Made by a program: the position numbers and the translations under genes. From Bacteroidota bacterium (GTDB taxonomy: Bacteria > Bacteroidota > Bacteroidia > Bacteroidales > VadinHA17), in assembly GCA_030613125.1 (NCBI GenBank), contig JAUWMO010000208.1:1-6224 (forward strand): a DNA stretch of 6,224 nucleotides. Direction: 5' to 3'. The notes under the pieces are model-generated. The model saw nothing but the letters and a program-made list of their open reading frames with translations, was not told the DNA's origin and ran no database searches. Shown one piece after another: positions 1-6,208 of the stretch (positions are counted from its first letter, which is position 1; each line of letters begins with the position of its first letter).

Positions 1-54
1 GAAAAAATTGATTCAGGATAAATAAAACACAAAAAGTAAAAGATTCAAAAGGGT

Positions 55-1635
55 ATGTCAAATGATGAAAAGATGGCTCTGGCATGTGAATGGTGGGATC
101 AAAGTCTTTTCCACCTGCGTTTCGCTGCACGTACTCCTCAACGCTTAAATGAAATGCTGGGGAACTCACTTGATCCTGATACCATGAAAGTATTGGAAGA
201 TGCTGAGTCTGCTGGCATTCCGTTTTTTGTTAACCCCTATTATCTTTCACTATTGCATGTCAGAGTTCCTTACTTTGCAGTTGGAGCTGATCTGGCAATA
301 AGAGATTATGTGATATACAGCGGTAAATTAGTTGATGAATTTGGTCATATTGTAGCCTGGGAGAAAGAAGATTTGGTAGAACCGGGAAAACCTAATGCTG
401 CCGGATGGTTACTTCCGTCATATCATAATGTACATCGGCGATATCCCGAAGTTGCAATACTTATACCTGACACAATGGGAAGGGCATGTGGTGGTTTATG
501 TGCATCATGCCAGAGAATGTATGATTTTCAAAGAGGTAATTTAAATTTTAATCTTGATAAGTTAAAACCAAAAGAAAAATGGCCAGATAAATTTGCACGT
601 TTGTTAGAATATTTTGAAAACGACTCTCAACTTCGTGATATACTGATAACAGGCGGCGATGCACTGATGAGCTCAGATAAATCGTTGAAAACAATTTTAG
701 ATGGTATATATGATATGGCTATCAGGAAAATAAGGAAAAATGAAAAAAGAAAAAAAGGTAATAAACATGCTGCGATTGTTAGGATAAGATTGGGCACACG
801 ATTGCCAGTTTATCTACCTCAACGTATTACCCCTGAATTATCAGCTATTCTTGGTGATTTTAAAAAAAAGGCTACAAAAATCGGGATAAAACAGTTTATT
901 ATTCAAACTCATTTTGAATCTCCCATGGAAATTACGCCCGAAGCACAGATCGGGATTCAAAAGCTCATTTCTGCAGGCTGGACAATAACAAATCAACATG
1001 TGCTTACTGCTGCAAGTTCAAGAAGGGGTCATACTAATCAGTTAAGAAAAATTCTGAATGATATTGGTGTACTTAACTATTACACGTTTAGTGTTAAGGG
1101 ATATACTGAAAACAGTCACAATTTTGCTACTAATTCACGAGCTGTTCAGGAGCAGATTGAAGAGAAAGTAATTGGACAAATATCACCTGATTACTATGAG
1201 ACCATAAGGAATTTTCCTCAGGAAGCTGAAATGATGTCAGAAAATATTGATGCCCTCAGAAGATATGCTGATCTTCCGTTTCTTGCTACTGACAGAAATG
1301 TATTGAACTTGCCAGGTGTTGGTAAGAGCCTTACATTCAGGGTGGTCGGCATTACCAGATATGGTAGGAGAATACTGGAGTTCGACCATGATAATACAAG
1401 AGAACATAGCCCGATAATCCATAAAATGGGCAAGGTTGTTATTATTGAGTCAAAATCGGTTTGTGAATATCTAAAGCAGCTTGGTGAGATGGGTGAAGAA
1501 ATAAGCGAATACGATGGCATTTATGGTTATTCCATCGGGCAGACTGAACCCCTAATTCCGGTCTACGAATATCCCGAATATGATTTTCAGGTTACAAAGG
1601 AAATTACCAACCTGGAGGTTAACCCGAATTCATGA
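55..1635 (+). CDS. eam: KamA-family radical SAM aminomutase, probable glutamate 2,3-aminomutase
   Basis: A 526-residue cytosolic radical-SAM/PLP enzyme that should move an amino group between the alpha and beta carbons of an amino acid. Seen: the CX3CX2C cluster motif at C145, C149 and C152; a GGDAL motif at 200-204 (usually GGDPL); the RLGTR strand at 245-249; THF at 285-287; NQ at 313-314; and LPGVGK with K424 as the likely PLP lysine. R154, two residues after the last cysteine, matches the carboxylate-binding arginine of lysine 2,3-aminomutase. The two aspartates that hold the lysine side-chain amine are absent: K348 replaces the first and N418 sits at or next to the second. That Lys/Asn pair is what is described for Clostridioides difficile glutamate 2,3-aminomutase, which makes beta-glutamate. 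The protein is about 110 residues longer than the clostridial lysine enzyme, including roughly 33 extra residues between K348 and N418. The start is the first ATG after an in-frame stop at 37-39. Family certain; substrate inferred. Confidence 0.85.
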   Translation: MSNDEKMALACEWWDQSLFHLRFAARTPQRLNEMLGNSLDPDTMKVLEDAESAGIPFFVNPYYLSLLHVRVPYFAVGADLAIRDYVIYSGKLVDEFGHIVAWEKEDLVEPGKPNAAGWLLPSYHNVHRRYPEVAILIPDTMGRACGGLCASCQRMYDFQRGNLNFNLDKLKPKEKWPDKFARLLEYFENDSQLRDILITGGDALMSSDKSLKTILDGIYDMAIRKIRKNEKRKKGNKHAAIVRIRLGTRLPVYLPQRITPELSAILGDFKKKATKIGIKQFIIQTHFESPMEITPEAQIGIQKLISAGWTITNQHVLTAASSRRGHTNQLRKILNDIGVLNYYTFSVKGYTENSHNFATNSRAVQEQIEEKVIGQISPDYYETIRNFPQEAEMMSENIDALRRYADLPFLATDRNVLNLPGVGKSLTFRVVGITRYGRRILEFDHDNTREHSPIIHKMGKVVIIESKSVCEYLKQLGEMGEEISEYDGIYGYSIGQTEPLIPVYEYPEYDFQVTKEITNLEVNPNS

Positions 1636-1643
1636 TTTTTTAC

Positions 1644-1742
1644 TTAACCACAGAGACTCAGAGGCGCTTTCGAAGGAATGCCTTTGGCAAAAGTTACGCT
1701 TTAATATAAGATTCTTTGCGCCTTCCCGCCTTAGTGGTGAAA
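1644..1742. repeat. Imperfect inverted repeat of the dispersed CCACAGAG/CTTAGTGG type
   Basis: The arms begin TTAACCAC (1644-1651) and end GTGGTGAA (1734-1741), pairing at 7 of 8 positions. Inside them GGCGC (1663-1667) pairs exactly with GCGCC (1718-1722), and both arms have the same 11-base spacer between their paired blocks. The wording of the arms (CCACAGAGACTCAGAGGCG and GCGCCTTCCCGCCTTAGTGG) resembles a repeat I recall from many environmental bacterial genomes. It lies between two convergent genes, starting 9 bases after the aminomutase stop, and may also help end transcription from both sides; there is no clear U-tract, so that role is uncertain. Confidence 0.55.
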
Positions 1743-1803
1743 AAATATTTGTCATTCATCAATACCATTTGTCGGGGCTAATTGACTGGAAAGAGTAACT
1801 GAT

Positions 1804-2808
1804 CTACTGATATATATCGTGTTCTTTGAGATAGCCTTCAGAAACTACAGTCATTTTAATATTATCTTTATGCACAACCATTGATTCCATTAAAAATGAA
1901 GGCACAAGCTTTTTTCCGTTATTTACAGTTAAATTCATTATTTCAGGAGATTCACCATTTGCCAGTTTTATTGCTAAATTGGCAGCCGTTGAGGTGATTG
2001 CATCAATTGGTTTGTAAATGGTCATGGTCTGTGTTCCGGCTACAATTTGTTTTATGGCTTTTATATCAGCATCCTGTCCGGCAACCAGAACTTTTCCTGC
2101 CAGGTCCCTTTCTTCAAGTGCACGAATAACACCTGAAGCTAATGCATCATTACTGGCTATTACAGCATCCACCAGGTTATTGTTCTGGTCTAAACACTTA
2201 TTCATTAGCTCATATCCTTCCTTTTCTTTCCAATCCTGAGTGAATTCCTGAAAAACAATCTCAATATCACCTTTTGTAATTAATGGTTGCAGAATATTTA
2301 GCTGACCTAAATATAGCAAATGAGCATTATTATCTGTTACTGCACCTCCAATTAAAACATATTTGCCTTTCGGACTAATCCTGGTAAGGAAATCAGCCTG
2401 TTGCTCGCCAATTCGTATATTGTCAGTTGAGACATAATAATCCAGATTACAATTTCTAATTAGTCTGTCATATGAAATAACTTTTATTCCTGCTTTATGG
2501 GCAGCTACTACAATATGACCAGCTGTCTCCTGATTAACAGGTATTACTACCAAAACATCAACTCCTTCAGATATTAATTTTTCTGCCTGTTTCAGCTGCA
2601 AAGCATCATCACCATTTGCAATTTCAACTAAAACATTTCCACCAAGTTCCTCAATGTTCTGCACAAAAAGTTCACGGTCTTTTTCCCATCTTTCAGGAAC
2701 AAGACTATCCATACAAAAACCGACTTTTGGTATTTTAGTACCGCAACCCTGTATTAAAAACATAATAAATATCACAGGAATAAAATACCTTATAAACTTT
2801 GATACCAT
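1804..2808 (-). CDS. xylF: XylF-like D-xylose/sugar-binding lipoprotein
   Basis: A 334-residue periplasmic sugar-binding protein of ABC-transporter type (Peripla_BP_4 fold), most like E. coli XylF. It starts with a lipoprotein signal: a hydrophobic stretch at about 9-19 and a lipobox LIQGC with C22 as the lipidated residue. There is no acidic surface-export signal after C22, so it probably faces the periplasm. Family stretches run almost without gaps: ERWEKDR (39-45), YDR (113-115), TDNNA (158-162), SNDA (219-222), GQDAD (244-248) and TQTMTIYKP (259-267). R40, W41, R115, D159, N161, N220, D246 and K266 all fall at a constant offset of 24 from residues I recall as xylose contacts in mature E. 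coli XylF, so the pentose pocket looks intact. E. coli XylF is soluble; a lipid anchor differs. No ATPase (XylG) or permease (XylH) gene is next to it, so transport or sensing partners are unknown. The ATG at 2808 directly precedes the signal sequence. Confidence 0.88.
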   Translation of the reverse strand: MVSKFIRYFIPVIFIMFLIQGCGTKIPKVGFCMDSLVPERWEKDRELFVQNIEELGGNVLVEIANGDDALQLKQAEKLISEGVDVLVVIPVNQETAGHIVVAAHKAGIKVISYDRLIRNCNLDYYVSTDNIRIGEQQADFLTRISPKGKYVLIGGAVTDNNAHLLYLGQLNILQPLITKGDIEIVFQEFTQDWKEKEGYELMNKCLDQNNNLVDAVIASNDALASGVIRALEERDLAGKVLVAGQDADIKAIKQIVAGTQTMTIYKPIDAITSTAANLAIKLANGESPEIMNLTVNNGKKLVPSFLMESMVVHKDNIKMTVVSEGYLKEHDIYQ

Positions 2809-2867
2809 GATATTACTTTTTTAGTTAAACAATATTTTTTCTTGTTAAAAGCAGACCCAGCTTTAAT

Positions 2868-2952
2868 TCTTTTAAATTACAAAAATTAAAAGAATAAATT
2901 GACATAAATTGTTACTTTATTCTTTTAGTATAATGATCTGTAATTTAAAAGA
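2868..2952. repeat. Nested pair of perfect inverted repeats
   Basis: The outer arms TCTTTTAAATTAC (2868-2880) and GTAATTTAAAAGA (2940-2952) are perfectly complementary over 13 bases. Inside them TAAAAGAATAAA (2887-2898) and TTTATTCTTTTA (2916-2927) pair perfectly over 12 bases around a 17-base loop. The result is a long, interrupted, nearly all-AT hairpin upstream of the xylF-like gene. It could be a regulatory-protein site, an RNA structure in a leader, or a cruciform; AT richness lowers its significance. Confidence 0.5.
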
Positions 2953-3054
2953 TGGAAAACAAAGGTTAGAATCGTAAGGAGTGAATATATTTCAGTCAGT
3001 TAAGAAGAAGTGAAAAATCACTGTAAATTAAAGCGCAAAAAAAAATGGTTTCTT

Positions 3055-3073
3055 AAAAAACAGTCCTGTTTTT
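3055..3073. terminator. Terminator-like hairpin in the intergenic region
   Basis: AAAAACAG (3056-3063) and CTGTTTTT (3066-3073) pair perfectly around a two-base loop, with a run of six A on one side and five T on the other. It could act on either strand, but only three of the eight base pairs are not A-T and no gene ends nearby, so it may be chance. Confidence 0.25.
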
Positions 3074-3244
3074 CATTAATGTGCTCTGTCAGATAATCAA
3101 TTTATTACTCGTCAGGAGGGTTTATAAAGTAAATCTCAGGTGAAAATAAGGCTATGATTAAGTAACCTAAGCAATGAATTTGCGTATTAGTAGTAAAAAT
3201 TAACTTGAAACATATTCATATTTGTTAAATTAAAACCTTTAATT

Positions 3245-3859
3245 ATGAAAAAAGTATTTTTTATTTTCGCTTTAATATTTATCGTTTCAGCATCCCAGGC
3301 ACAAGTAAAGTTTGGAATTAAAGCAGGGGCTAATACAGCCTCTTTCAAACTTGATGATGTAGATAGCCCGGATGCAATACTTACACAGGCAAAACAAGCA
3401 CAATGGGGCTTCCATGCAGGCGTTTTCGTAAGAATTAAAATAGCAATGCTTTACTTGCAGCCTGAAGCATATTTTTGCTCAACAGGTGGCAAATTTACTT
3501 ATGAAGATCCGGATAATCCGACTGCAGGAGAGGTATTGAAATCGTTTGATATGAACCGTCTTGACATCCCATTACTTATTGGTGTAACCCTTGGTCCTAT
3601 TCGTATAAATGCTGGTCCGGTAGGTCACCTTGTTCTAAGTCATAAAAATGATCTTGAGGGACTTGAATCTGACTTAAAAGGTATGAAATGGGGCTATCAG
3701 GCTGGTATAGGCTTTGATCTTTTTAAGAAACTAACCATTGATGCAAGATATGAAGGGAACCTGAGTAAGCTGGGTGAAAGTGTTACAATTGGCGGAACAG
3801 ATTTCCCTACCGATATGAGGACAAGCCAGATACTTCTGAGTGTTGGATTTATGTTCTGA
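3245..3859 (+). CDS. Outer membrane beta-barrel protein (PorT-like family)
   Basis: A 204-residue exported protein. The N-terminus is a standard signal peptide: MKK, a hydrophobic core at about 4-15, and a cleavage site SQA|Q after residue 19. The mature part has the alternating polar/hydrophobic strands and glycine-rich turns of a small barrel of about eight strands: VKFGIKAGANTASF (21-34), WGFHAGVFVRIKI (54-66), LDIPLLIGVTLGPIRINAGP (106-125), WGYQAGIGFDLF (149-160), LTIDARYEG (163-171) and a final strand ILLSVGFMF. The terminal phenylalanine is the signature used for barrel insertion. The LDIPLLIGV stretch resembles the PorT/outer-membrane beta-barrel domain family of Bacteroidota. The family has no single function; roles in surface structure or secretion are known for some members, and nothing here assigns one. 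The gene stands alone, with a long leader region in front and a terminator behind. The start is chosen because it opens the signal peptide; no Shine-Dalgarno site is visible, as is usual in this phylum. Confidence 0.85.
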   Translation: MKKVFFIFALIFIVSASQAQVKFGIKAGANTASFKLDDVDSPDAILTQAKQAQWGFHAGVFVRIKIAMLYLQPEAYFCSTGGKFTYEDPDNPTAGEVLKSFDMNRLDIPLLIGVTLGPIRINAGPVGHLVLSHKNDLEGLESDLKGMKWGYQAGIGFDLFKKLTIDARYEGNLSKLGESVTIGGTDFPTDMRTSQILLSVGFMF

Positions 3860-3883
3860 GAATTAAAAAGTCATTTGAAATTG

Positions 3884-3913
3884 AAAAGCTGCAATTATTG
3901 GCAGCTTTTTTTT
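3884..3913 (+). terminator. Rho-independent terminator after the beta-barrel gene
   Basis: AAAAGCTGC (3884-3892) and GCAGCTTTT (3901-3909) form a perfect 9-base-pair stem with an 8-base loop, and the right arm runs into eight consecutive T. It starts 25 bases after the stop codon of the beta-barrel gene. Confidence 0.85.
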
Positions 3914-3926
3914 ATATTTATCTTTG
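3897..3926 (+). promoter_or_regulatory. Probable Bacteroidota-type promoter of the cardiolipin synthase gene
   Basis: TATCTTTG at 3919-3926 matches the Bacteroidota -7 element TAnnTTTG exactly. ATTG at 3897-3900, 18 bases upstream, is a fair -33 element (consensus TTTG, usual spacing about 19-21). Transcription would begin near 3933, leaving a leader of about 16 bases before the ATG at 3949. The -33 element falls in the loop of the preceding terminator. Confidence 0.5.
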
Positions 3927-3948
3927 TTATTAATAATCCTTATATGTT

Positions 3949-5424
3949 ATGATCCTGGCCATCCAGTGGGATAATATTGGAAGTCTTGTAACATTGATTA
4001 TTTCAGTGTTATATATTATTACAATCCTTTTTACGGTTTTACTTATTATCCTCGAGAACAGGGATCCTGTAAAAACAGTTTCCTGGGCTGTTGTTATTAT
4101 GATGGTACCTGTTATTGGAGTAATATTTTATATTGTATTTGGTCAGAATTACCGGAAGCAAAAAATTTTTTCCAGAAAAGGGCTTAAAGATTTGGTGAGG
4201 ATTGCAAATATCAGTCAAAAGCAAATTAAAGATTTGCAAAATCTCGAAATTCTAAAAAATGAAAGGATCAGAAGTTTAACTAATATAATTATACTTCTGC
4301 TACGTAACAGTAAAGCCATCCTTACTGAATGGAACAAGGTTGATATTCTACAAAACGGTCAGGAAACATTTGACTCTATGTTAAAGGCAATTGATGAGGC
4401 TGAAGATCATATACATATGGAATTCTACAGATGGGAATCAGACCGGATTGGTAAAAGATTCCGGGATGTGCTGGTAAAAAAAGCTCAGGAAGGTGTTAGG
4501 ATCCGGATAATCTATGATGACGTAGGAAGCTGGAAAATCGGAAAGAAATATGTTAATTCGCTCAGGGATGCAGGAATTCAGGTATATGCATTTATGCCGG
4601 TTAGTTTTCCTTATTTTACCAGTAAGGTGAATTTTAGAAATCACCGGAAAATTACGGTTGTGGACGGTCAAATTGGTTTTGTGGGAGGTTTGAACCTGGC
4701 TGACAAATACCTGTACGGCACAAAAAAGTTTGGTGCCTGGAGAGATACTCATCTCAGGATCGAAGGCGAAGCGGTTAGGTCTCTTCAAACAATTTTTTCA
4801 GTCGATTGGTACTTTGTCTCAAAAATAATTATAGGTAATCATACTCGCTATTTCCCCGATTATAAAGTAGATATCCGTCATCTGGTTCAAATTACTGCCA
4901 GTGGTCCTGACTCTGACTGGGCTTCTATCATGCAGGCATACCTTGCAGCAATAACCTCTGCGAAAAAATATATATACATATCAACTCCATACTTTTCTCC
5001 AAACGAAAGTATTCTTACTGCTCTCTGTACTATGGCACTCAGTGGGGTAGAGGTAAAAATTCTTTTACCTAAAATGTCCGATTCAACAGTTGCATACTGG
5101 AATTCATTCTCTTATATCAGTGAAATGTTGGATGCAGGTATTGAAATCTACCTTTATAAAAAAGGATTCAATCATTCAAAATTACTTATGGTAGATGGTA
5201 TTTTCTCATCAGTTGGAACGGCTAACCTGGATAACCGAAGCTTTGATCTTAATTTTGAGGTTAATGCCTTGATCTATAACGAAGATATTGCCTCACAGCT
5301 TGTTGATATGTTTGAGAATGACCTGAATCAAAGCCAGCGTGTAAATGAATCTGTCTGGAGAAAACGACCTTTAATTCAAAAAATCAAAGAATCTACTGCA
5401 AGAATCCTCGGACCTCTCTACTAG
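3949..5424 (+). CDS. cls: Cardiolipin synthase (phospholipase D family)
   Basis: A 491-residue inner-membrane enzyme that joins two phosphatidylglycerol molecules into cardiolipin and glycerol. Two membrane segments open the protein (about 10-34 and 44-64), separated by the NRDPVKTVSW stretch typical of bacterial Cls. Two phospholipase D HKD motifs follow: H232, K234 and D239, with GFVGGLN just after; and H409, K411 and D416, followed by SVGTANLDNRSF. Both catalytic sets are complete, and the length is normal for the family (roughly 480-510). The ATG at 3949 is chosen because the one at 3944 reaches a stop after two codons. The gene has its own likely promoter behind the terminator of the beta-barrel gene, so the two are probably separate units. 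No clear terminator follows, so the small gene downstream could be on the same transcript. A phosphatidylserine or other phospholipid synthase is less likely, given the Cls-type N-terminus. Confidence 0.95.
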   Translation: MILAIQWDNIGSLVTLIISVLYIITILFTVLLIILENRDPVKTVSWAVVIMMVPVIGVIFYIVFGQNYRKQKIFSRKGLKDLVRIANISQKQIKDLQNLEILKNERIRSLTNIIILLLRNSKAILTEWNKVDILQNGQETFDSMLKAIDEAEDHIHMEFYRWESDRIGKRFRDVLVKKAQEGVRIRIIYDDVGSWKIGKKYVNSLRDAGIQVYAFMPVSFPYFTSKVNFRNHRKITVVDGQIGFVGGLNLADKYLYGTKKFGAWRDTHLRIEGEAVRSLQTIFSVDWYFVSKIIIGNHTRYFPDYKVDIRHLVQITASGPDSDWASIMQAYLAAITSAKKYIYISTPYFSPNESILTALCTMALSGVEVKILLPKMSDSTVAYWNSFSYISEMLDAGIEIYLYKKGFNHSKLLMVDGIFSSVGTANLDNRSFDLNFEVNALIYNEDIASQLVDMFENDLNQSQRVNESVWRKRPLIQKIKESTARILGPLY

Positions 5425-5487
5425 TTTCCTACATTAACTTAGAGTATTTTTAAGAAAAAACGTGAAATAATCAATTCTGATGAAGAA

Positions 5488-5856
5488 TTGAAAAGAGCAA
5501 TTGAGGAAAGAGATGAAATGACTTCAATGAAAGAATTTAGAAGGTTACATAATGAGGAGTTTAGAGAATATATTGAACAAGCCTTAAAAGATGCCCGTAA
5601 AGCAATGGAGGAAATAAGAGAAAATATGAAGAAATTTCGCAGTAATGATATGGAAAGATTTAAAAAGGAAATGAAAAAGTTTCGTGAGCATGATATGGAC
5701 CATTTTAATGAGGAGATGAGAAAAGCCACTGAGGAAATGAACAAGGTGATCGAGGAAATGAAAAAATCGCATAAGAAAATTTGTCCGGATAGCCTTGATG
5801 TTTTCTATTATGATTTCAAAGAATTCAATTCTGAATTATGGGCAGGTCTCAGATAG
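5488..5856 (+). CDS. Small highly charged helical protein with internal repeats, unknown function
   Basis: I do not recognise this gene. The 122-residue product is very rich in E, K, R and M and should be almost all helix, probably coiled coil, from residue 1 to about 97; the last 25 residues (CPDSLDVFYYDFKEFNSELWAGLR) are different and more aromatic. There is no signal peptide or membrane segment. Residues 47-61 and 62-76 are tandem 15-residue repeats (MKKFR..DM..F..E), with a looser 14-residue copy at 77-90. The start is uncertain. The given start is a TTG; the first ATG is at 5518, with GAGGAAAG seven bases before it; and the same frame is open and coding-like from 5443 with no standard start codon. 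It lies 63 bases after cls. It may be the surviving part of a longer gene, similar in texture to charged tails of some Bacteroidota membrane regulators. Reality as a coding region fairly likely; function unknown. Confidence 0.55.
   Translation: MKRAIEERDEMTSMKEFRRLHNEEFREYIEQALKDARKAMEEIRENMKKFRSNDMERFKKEMKKFREHDMDHFNEEMRKATEEMNKVIEEMKKSHKKICPDSLDVFYYDFKEFNSELWAGLR
5626..5757 (+). repeat. Tandem in-gene repeat, 45-base units
   Basis: Positions 5626-5670 and 5671-5715 each encode a 15-residue unit beginning MKKFR and sharing DM and F at fixed positions; 5716-5757 encodes a diverged 14-residue unit beginning MRKA. The unit length is two heptads plus one residue, consistent with a helical rod that grew by duplication. 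Confidence 0.55.
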
Positions 5857-5921
5857 AGGAATCAAAAAGGTTAATGGAAGATTTTTTTAAAAACGAGAAT
5901 ATAGAATTAGAAGATAATTAG
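5838..5921 (+). pseudogene. Possible frameshifted C-terminal tail of the charged helical gene
   Basis: In another frame, overlapping the last 19 bases of the charged helical gene, 27 codons read MGRSQIEESKRLMEDFFK and on to a TAG. The E/K-rich, amphipathic wording resembles the gene it overlaps and would extend it by about 23 residues if one base were lost or gained between 5835 and 5856. It could equally be a chance frame in AG-rich DNA. Confidence 0.25.
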
Positions 5922-5947
5922 CCCACACTGCAAGCCCATCGTTAACA

Positions 5948-5974
5948 CCAGCTTTTAAGCCAGATAAAAGCTGG
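5948..5974. repeat. Perfect 10-base-pair hairpin
   Basis: CCAGCTTTTA (5948-5957) and TAAAAGCTGG (5965-5974) pair perfectly around a 7-base loop. There is no T-run after it on either strand, so it is not a standard terminator. It lies 26 bases past the possible frameshifted tail and could still protect or end a transcript from upstream. Confidence 0.5.
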
Positions 5975-5988
5975 AAATACAAAATTGT

Positions 5989-6027
5989 ACTACGTATTAA
6001 ACTACGTAGTTAACTACGTAGTTTAAT
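5989..6027. repeat. Three tandem 12-base units forming a 32-base perfect palindrome
   Basis: ACTACGTATTAA (5989-6000), ACTACGTAGTTA (6001-6012) and ACTACGTAGTTT (6013-6024) follow each other at an exact 12-base period, each starting with ACTACGTA. Positions 5996-6027 form a perfect palindrome of 32 bases centred on GTTAAC (6009-6014). The second and third units each contain the 10-base palindrome ACTACGTAGT. The arrangement would suit a dimeric DNA-binding protein, an iteron-like site or a mobile-element end; which one is not shown by the sequence. Confidence 0.65.
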
Positions 6028-6132
6028 GGCTCTATTATGAAATATGTAGCGCAAATTTTTTTCAAGGAATTAGGAATTTTATGCTATCGCCAAGGGGTAC
6101 CAGCAATAACTATAGGGCAACACCCTCTTTTC

Positions 6133-6150
6133 GTCCGCCAGCTGGCGGAC
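6133..6150. repeat. 18-base perfect palindrome, GC-rich
   Basis: GTCCGCCAGCTGGCGGAC is a perfect palindrome and far richer in GC than its surroundings. The core TCCGCCAGCTGGCGGA resembles a short palindrome I recall as widely dispersed in Bacteroidota and other environmental genomes, which suggests an inserted or selected repeat; that comparison is from memory. Confidence 0.55.
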
Positions 6151-6164
6151 AGAAAGATAATAGG

Positions 6165-6182
6165 CAGGCATTTCAATGCCTG
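6165..6182. repeat. 8-base-pair hairpin
   Basis: CAGGCATT (6165-6172) and AATGCCTG (6175-6182) are perfect complements separated by only two bases. It follows the GC-rich palindrome by 14 bases; no T-run follows. Confidence 0.45.
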
Positions 6183-6208
6183 ATACAAAGAATTAACAAT
6201 TATTATTC

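Larger units (their letters stand above)
2809..3244. other. Divergent intergenic region, no gene found
   Basis: This 436-base AT-rich gap separates the minus-strand xylF-like gene from the plus-strand beta-barrel gene and must hold both promoters. Only very short open frames occur (for example five codons at 2953). It holds a nested inverted repeat (2868-2952), a small hairpin AGTGA-AAAA-TCACT (3009-3022), and a terminator-like hairpin (3055-3073). An AGGAGG at 3114-3119 is not followed by a usable start. CATATTTG at 3217-3224 is one base off the Bacteroidota -7 element but lacks a well-spaced -33 element, so I do not call it as a promoter. Confidence 0.6.

Noticed and set aside
1..21. Possible last codons of an upstream gene ending at TAA 19-21
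   Set aside because: Only six codons are visible, which is too little to support a gene.
416..424. LPGVGKS in the aminomutase (residues 419-425) read as a P-loop nucleotide-binding motif
   Set aside because: Coordinates here are residue numbers (about bases 1309-1329). The motif aligns with the PLP-lysine loop of the aminomutase family, and no other NTPase motif is present.
1218..1520. 100-codon minus-strand open frame
   Set aside because: Lies wholly inside the aminomutase gene, opposite strand; no protein-like features of its own.
1580..1798. 72-codon plus-strand open frame after the aminomutase
   Set aside because: It overlaps the end of the aminomutase gene and runs through the inverted repeat; its wording has no domain-like features.
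2899..2934. TTGACA and TATAAT words that look like a sigma-70 promoter
   Set aside because: They are 24 bases apart rather than about 17, lie within the nested inverted repeat, and the Bacteroidota promoter consensus is different.
4438..4788. 116-codon minus-strand open frame
   Set aside because: Antisense shadow across the first HKD region of cardiolipin synthase.
5439..5772. Minus-strand open frames rich in Ser, Phe and Leu
   Set aside because: Antisense of the AG-rich coiled-coil gene; the apparent hydrophobic protein is a product of that base bias.
6037..6183. 48-codon plus-strand open frame beginning MKYVAQIFFKELG
   Set aside because: It reads through the GC-rich palindrome (giving VRQLADR) and the next hairpin, which ends in its stop codon; no ribosome-binding site or recognisable family. 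Most likely chance.
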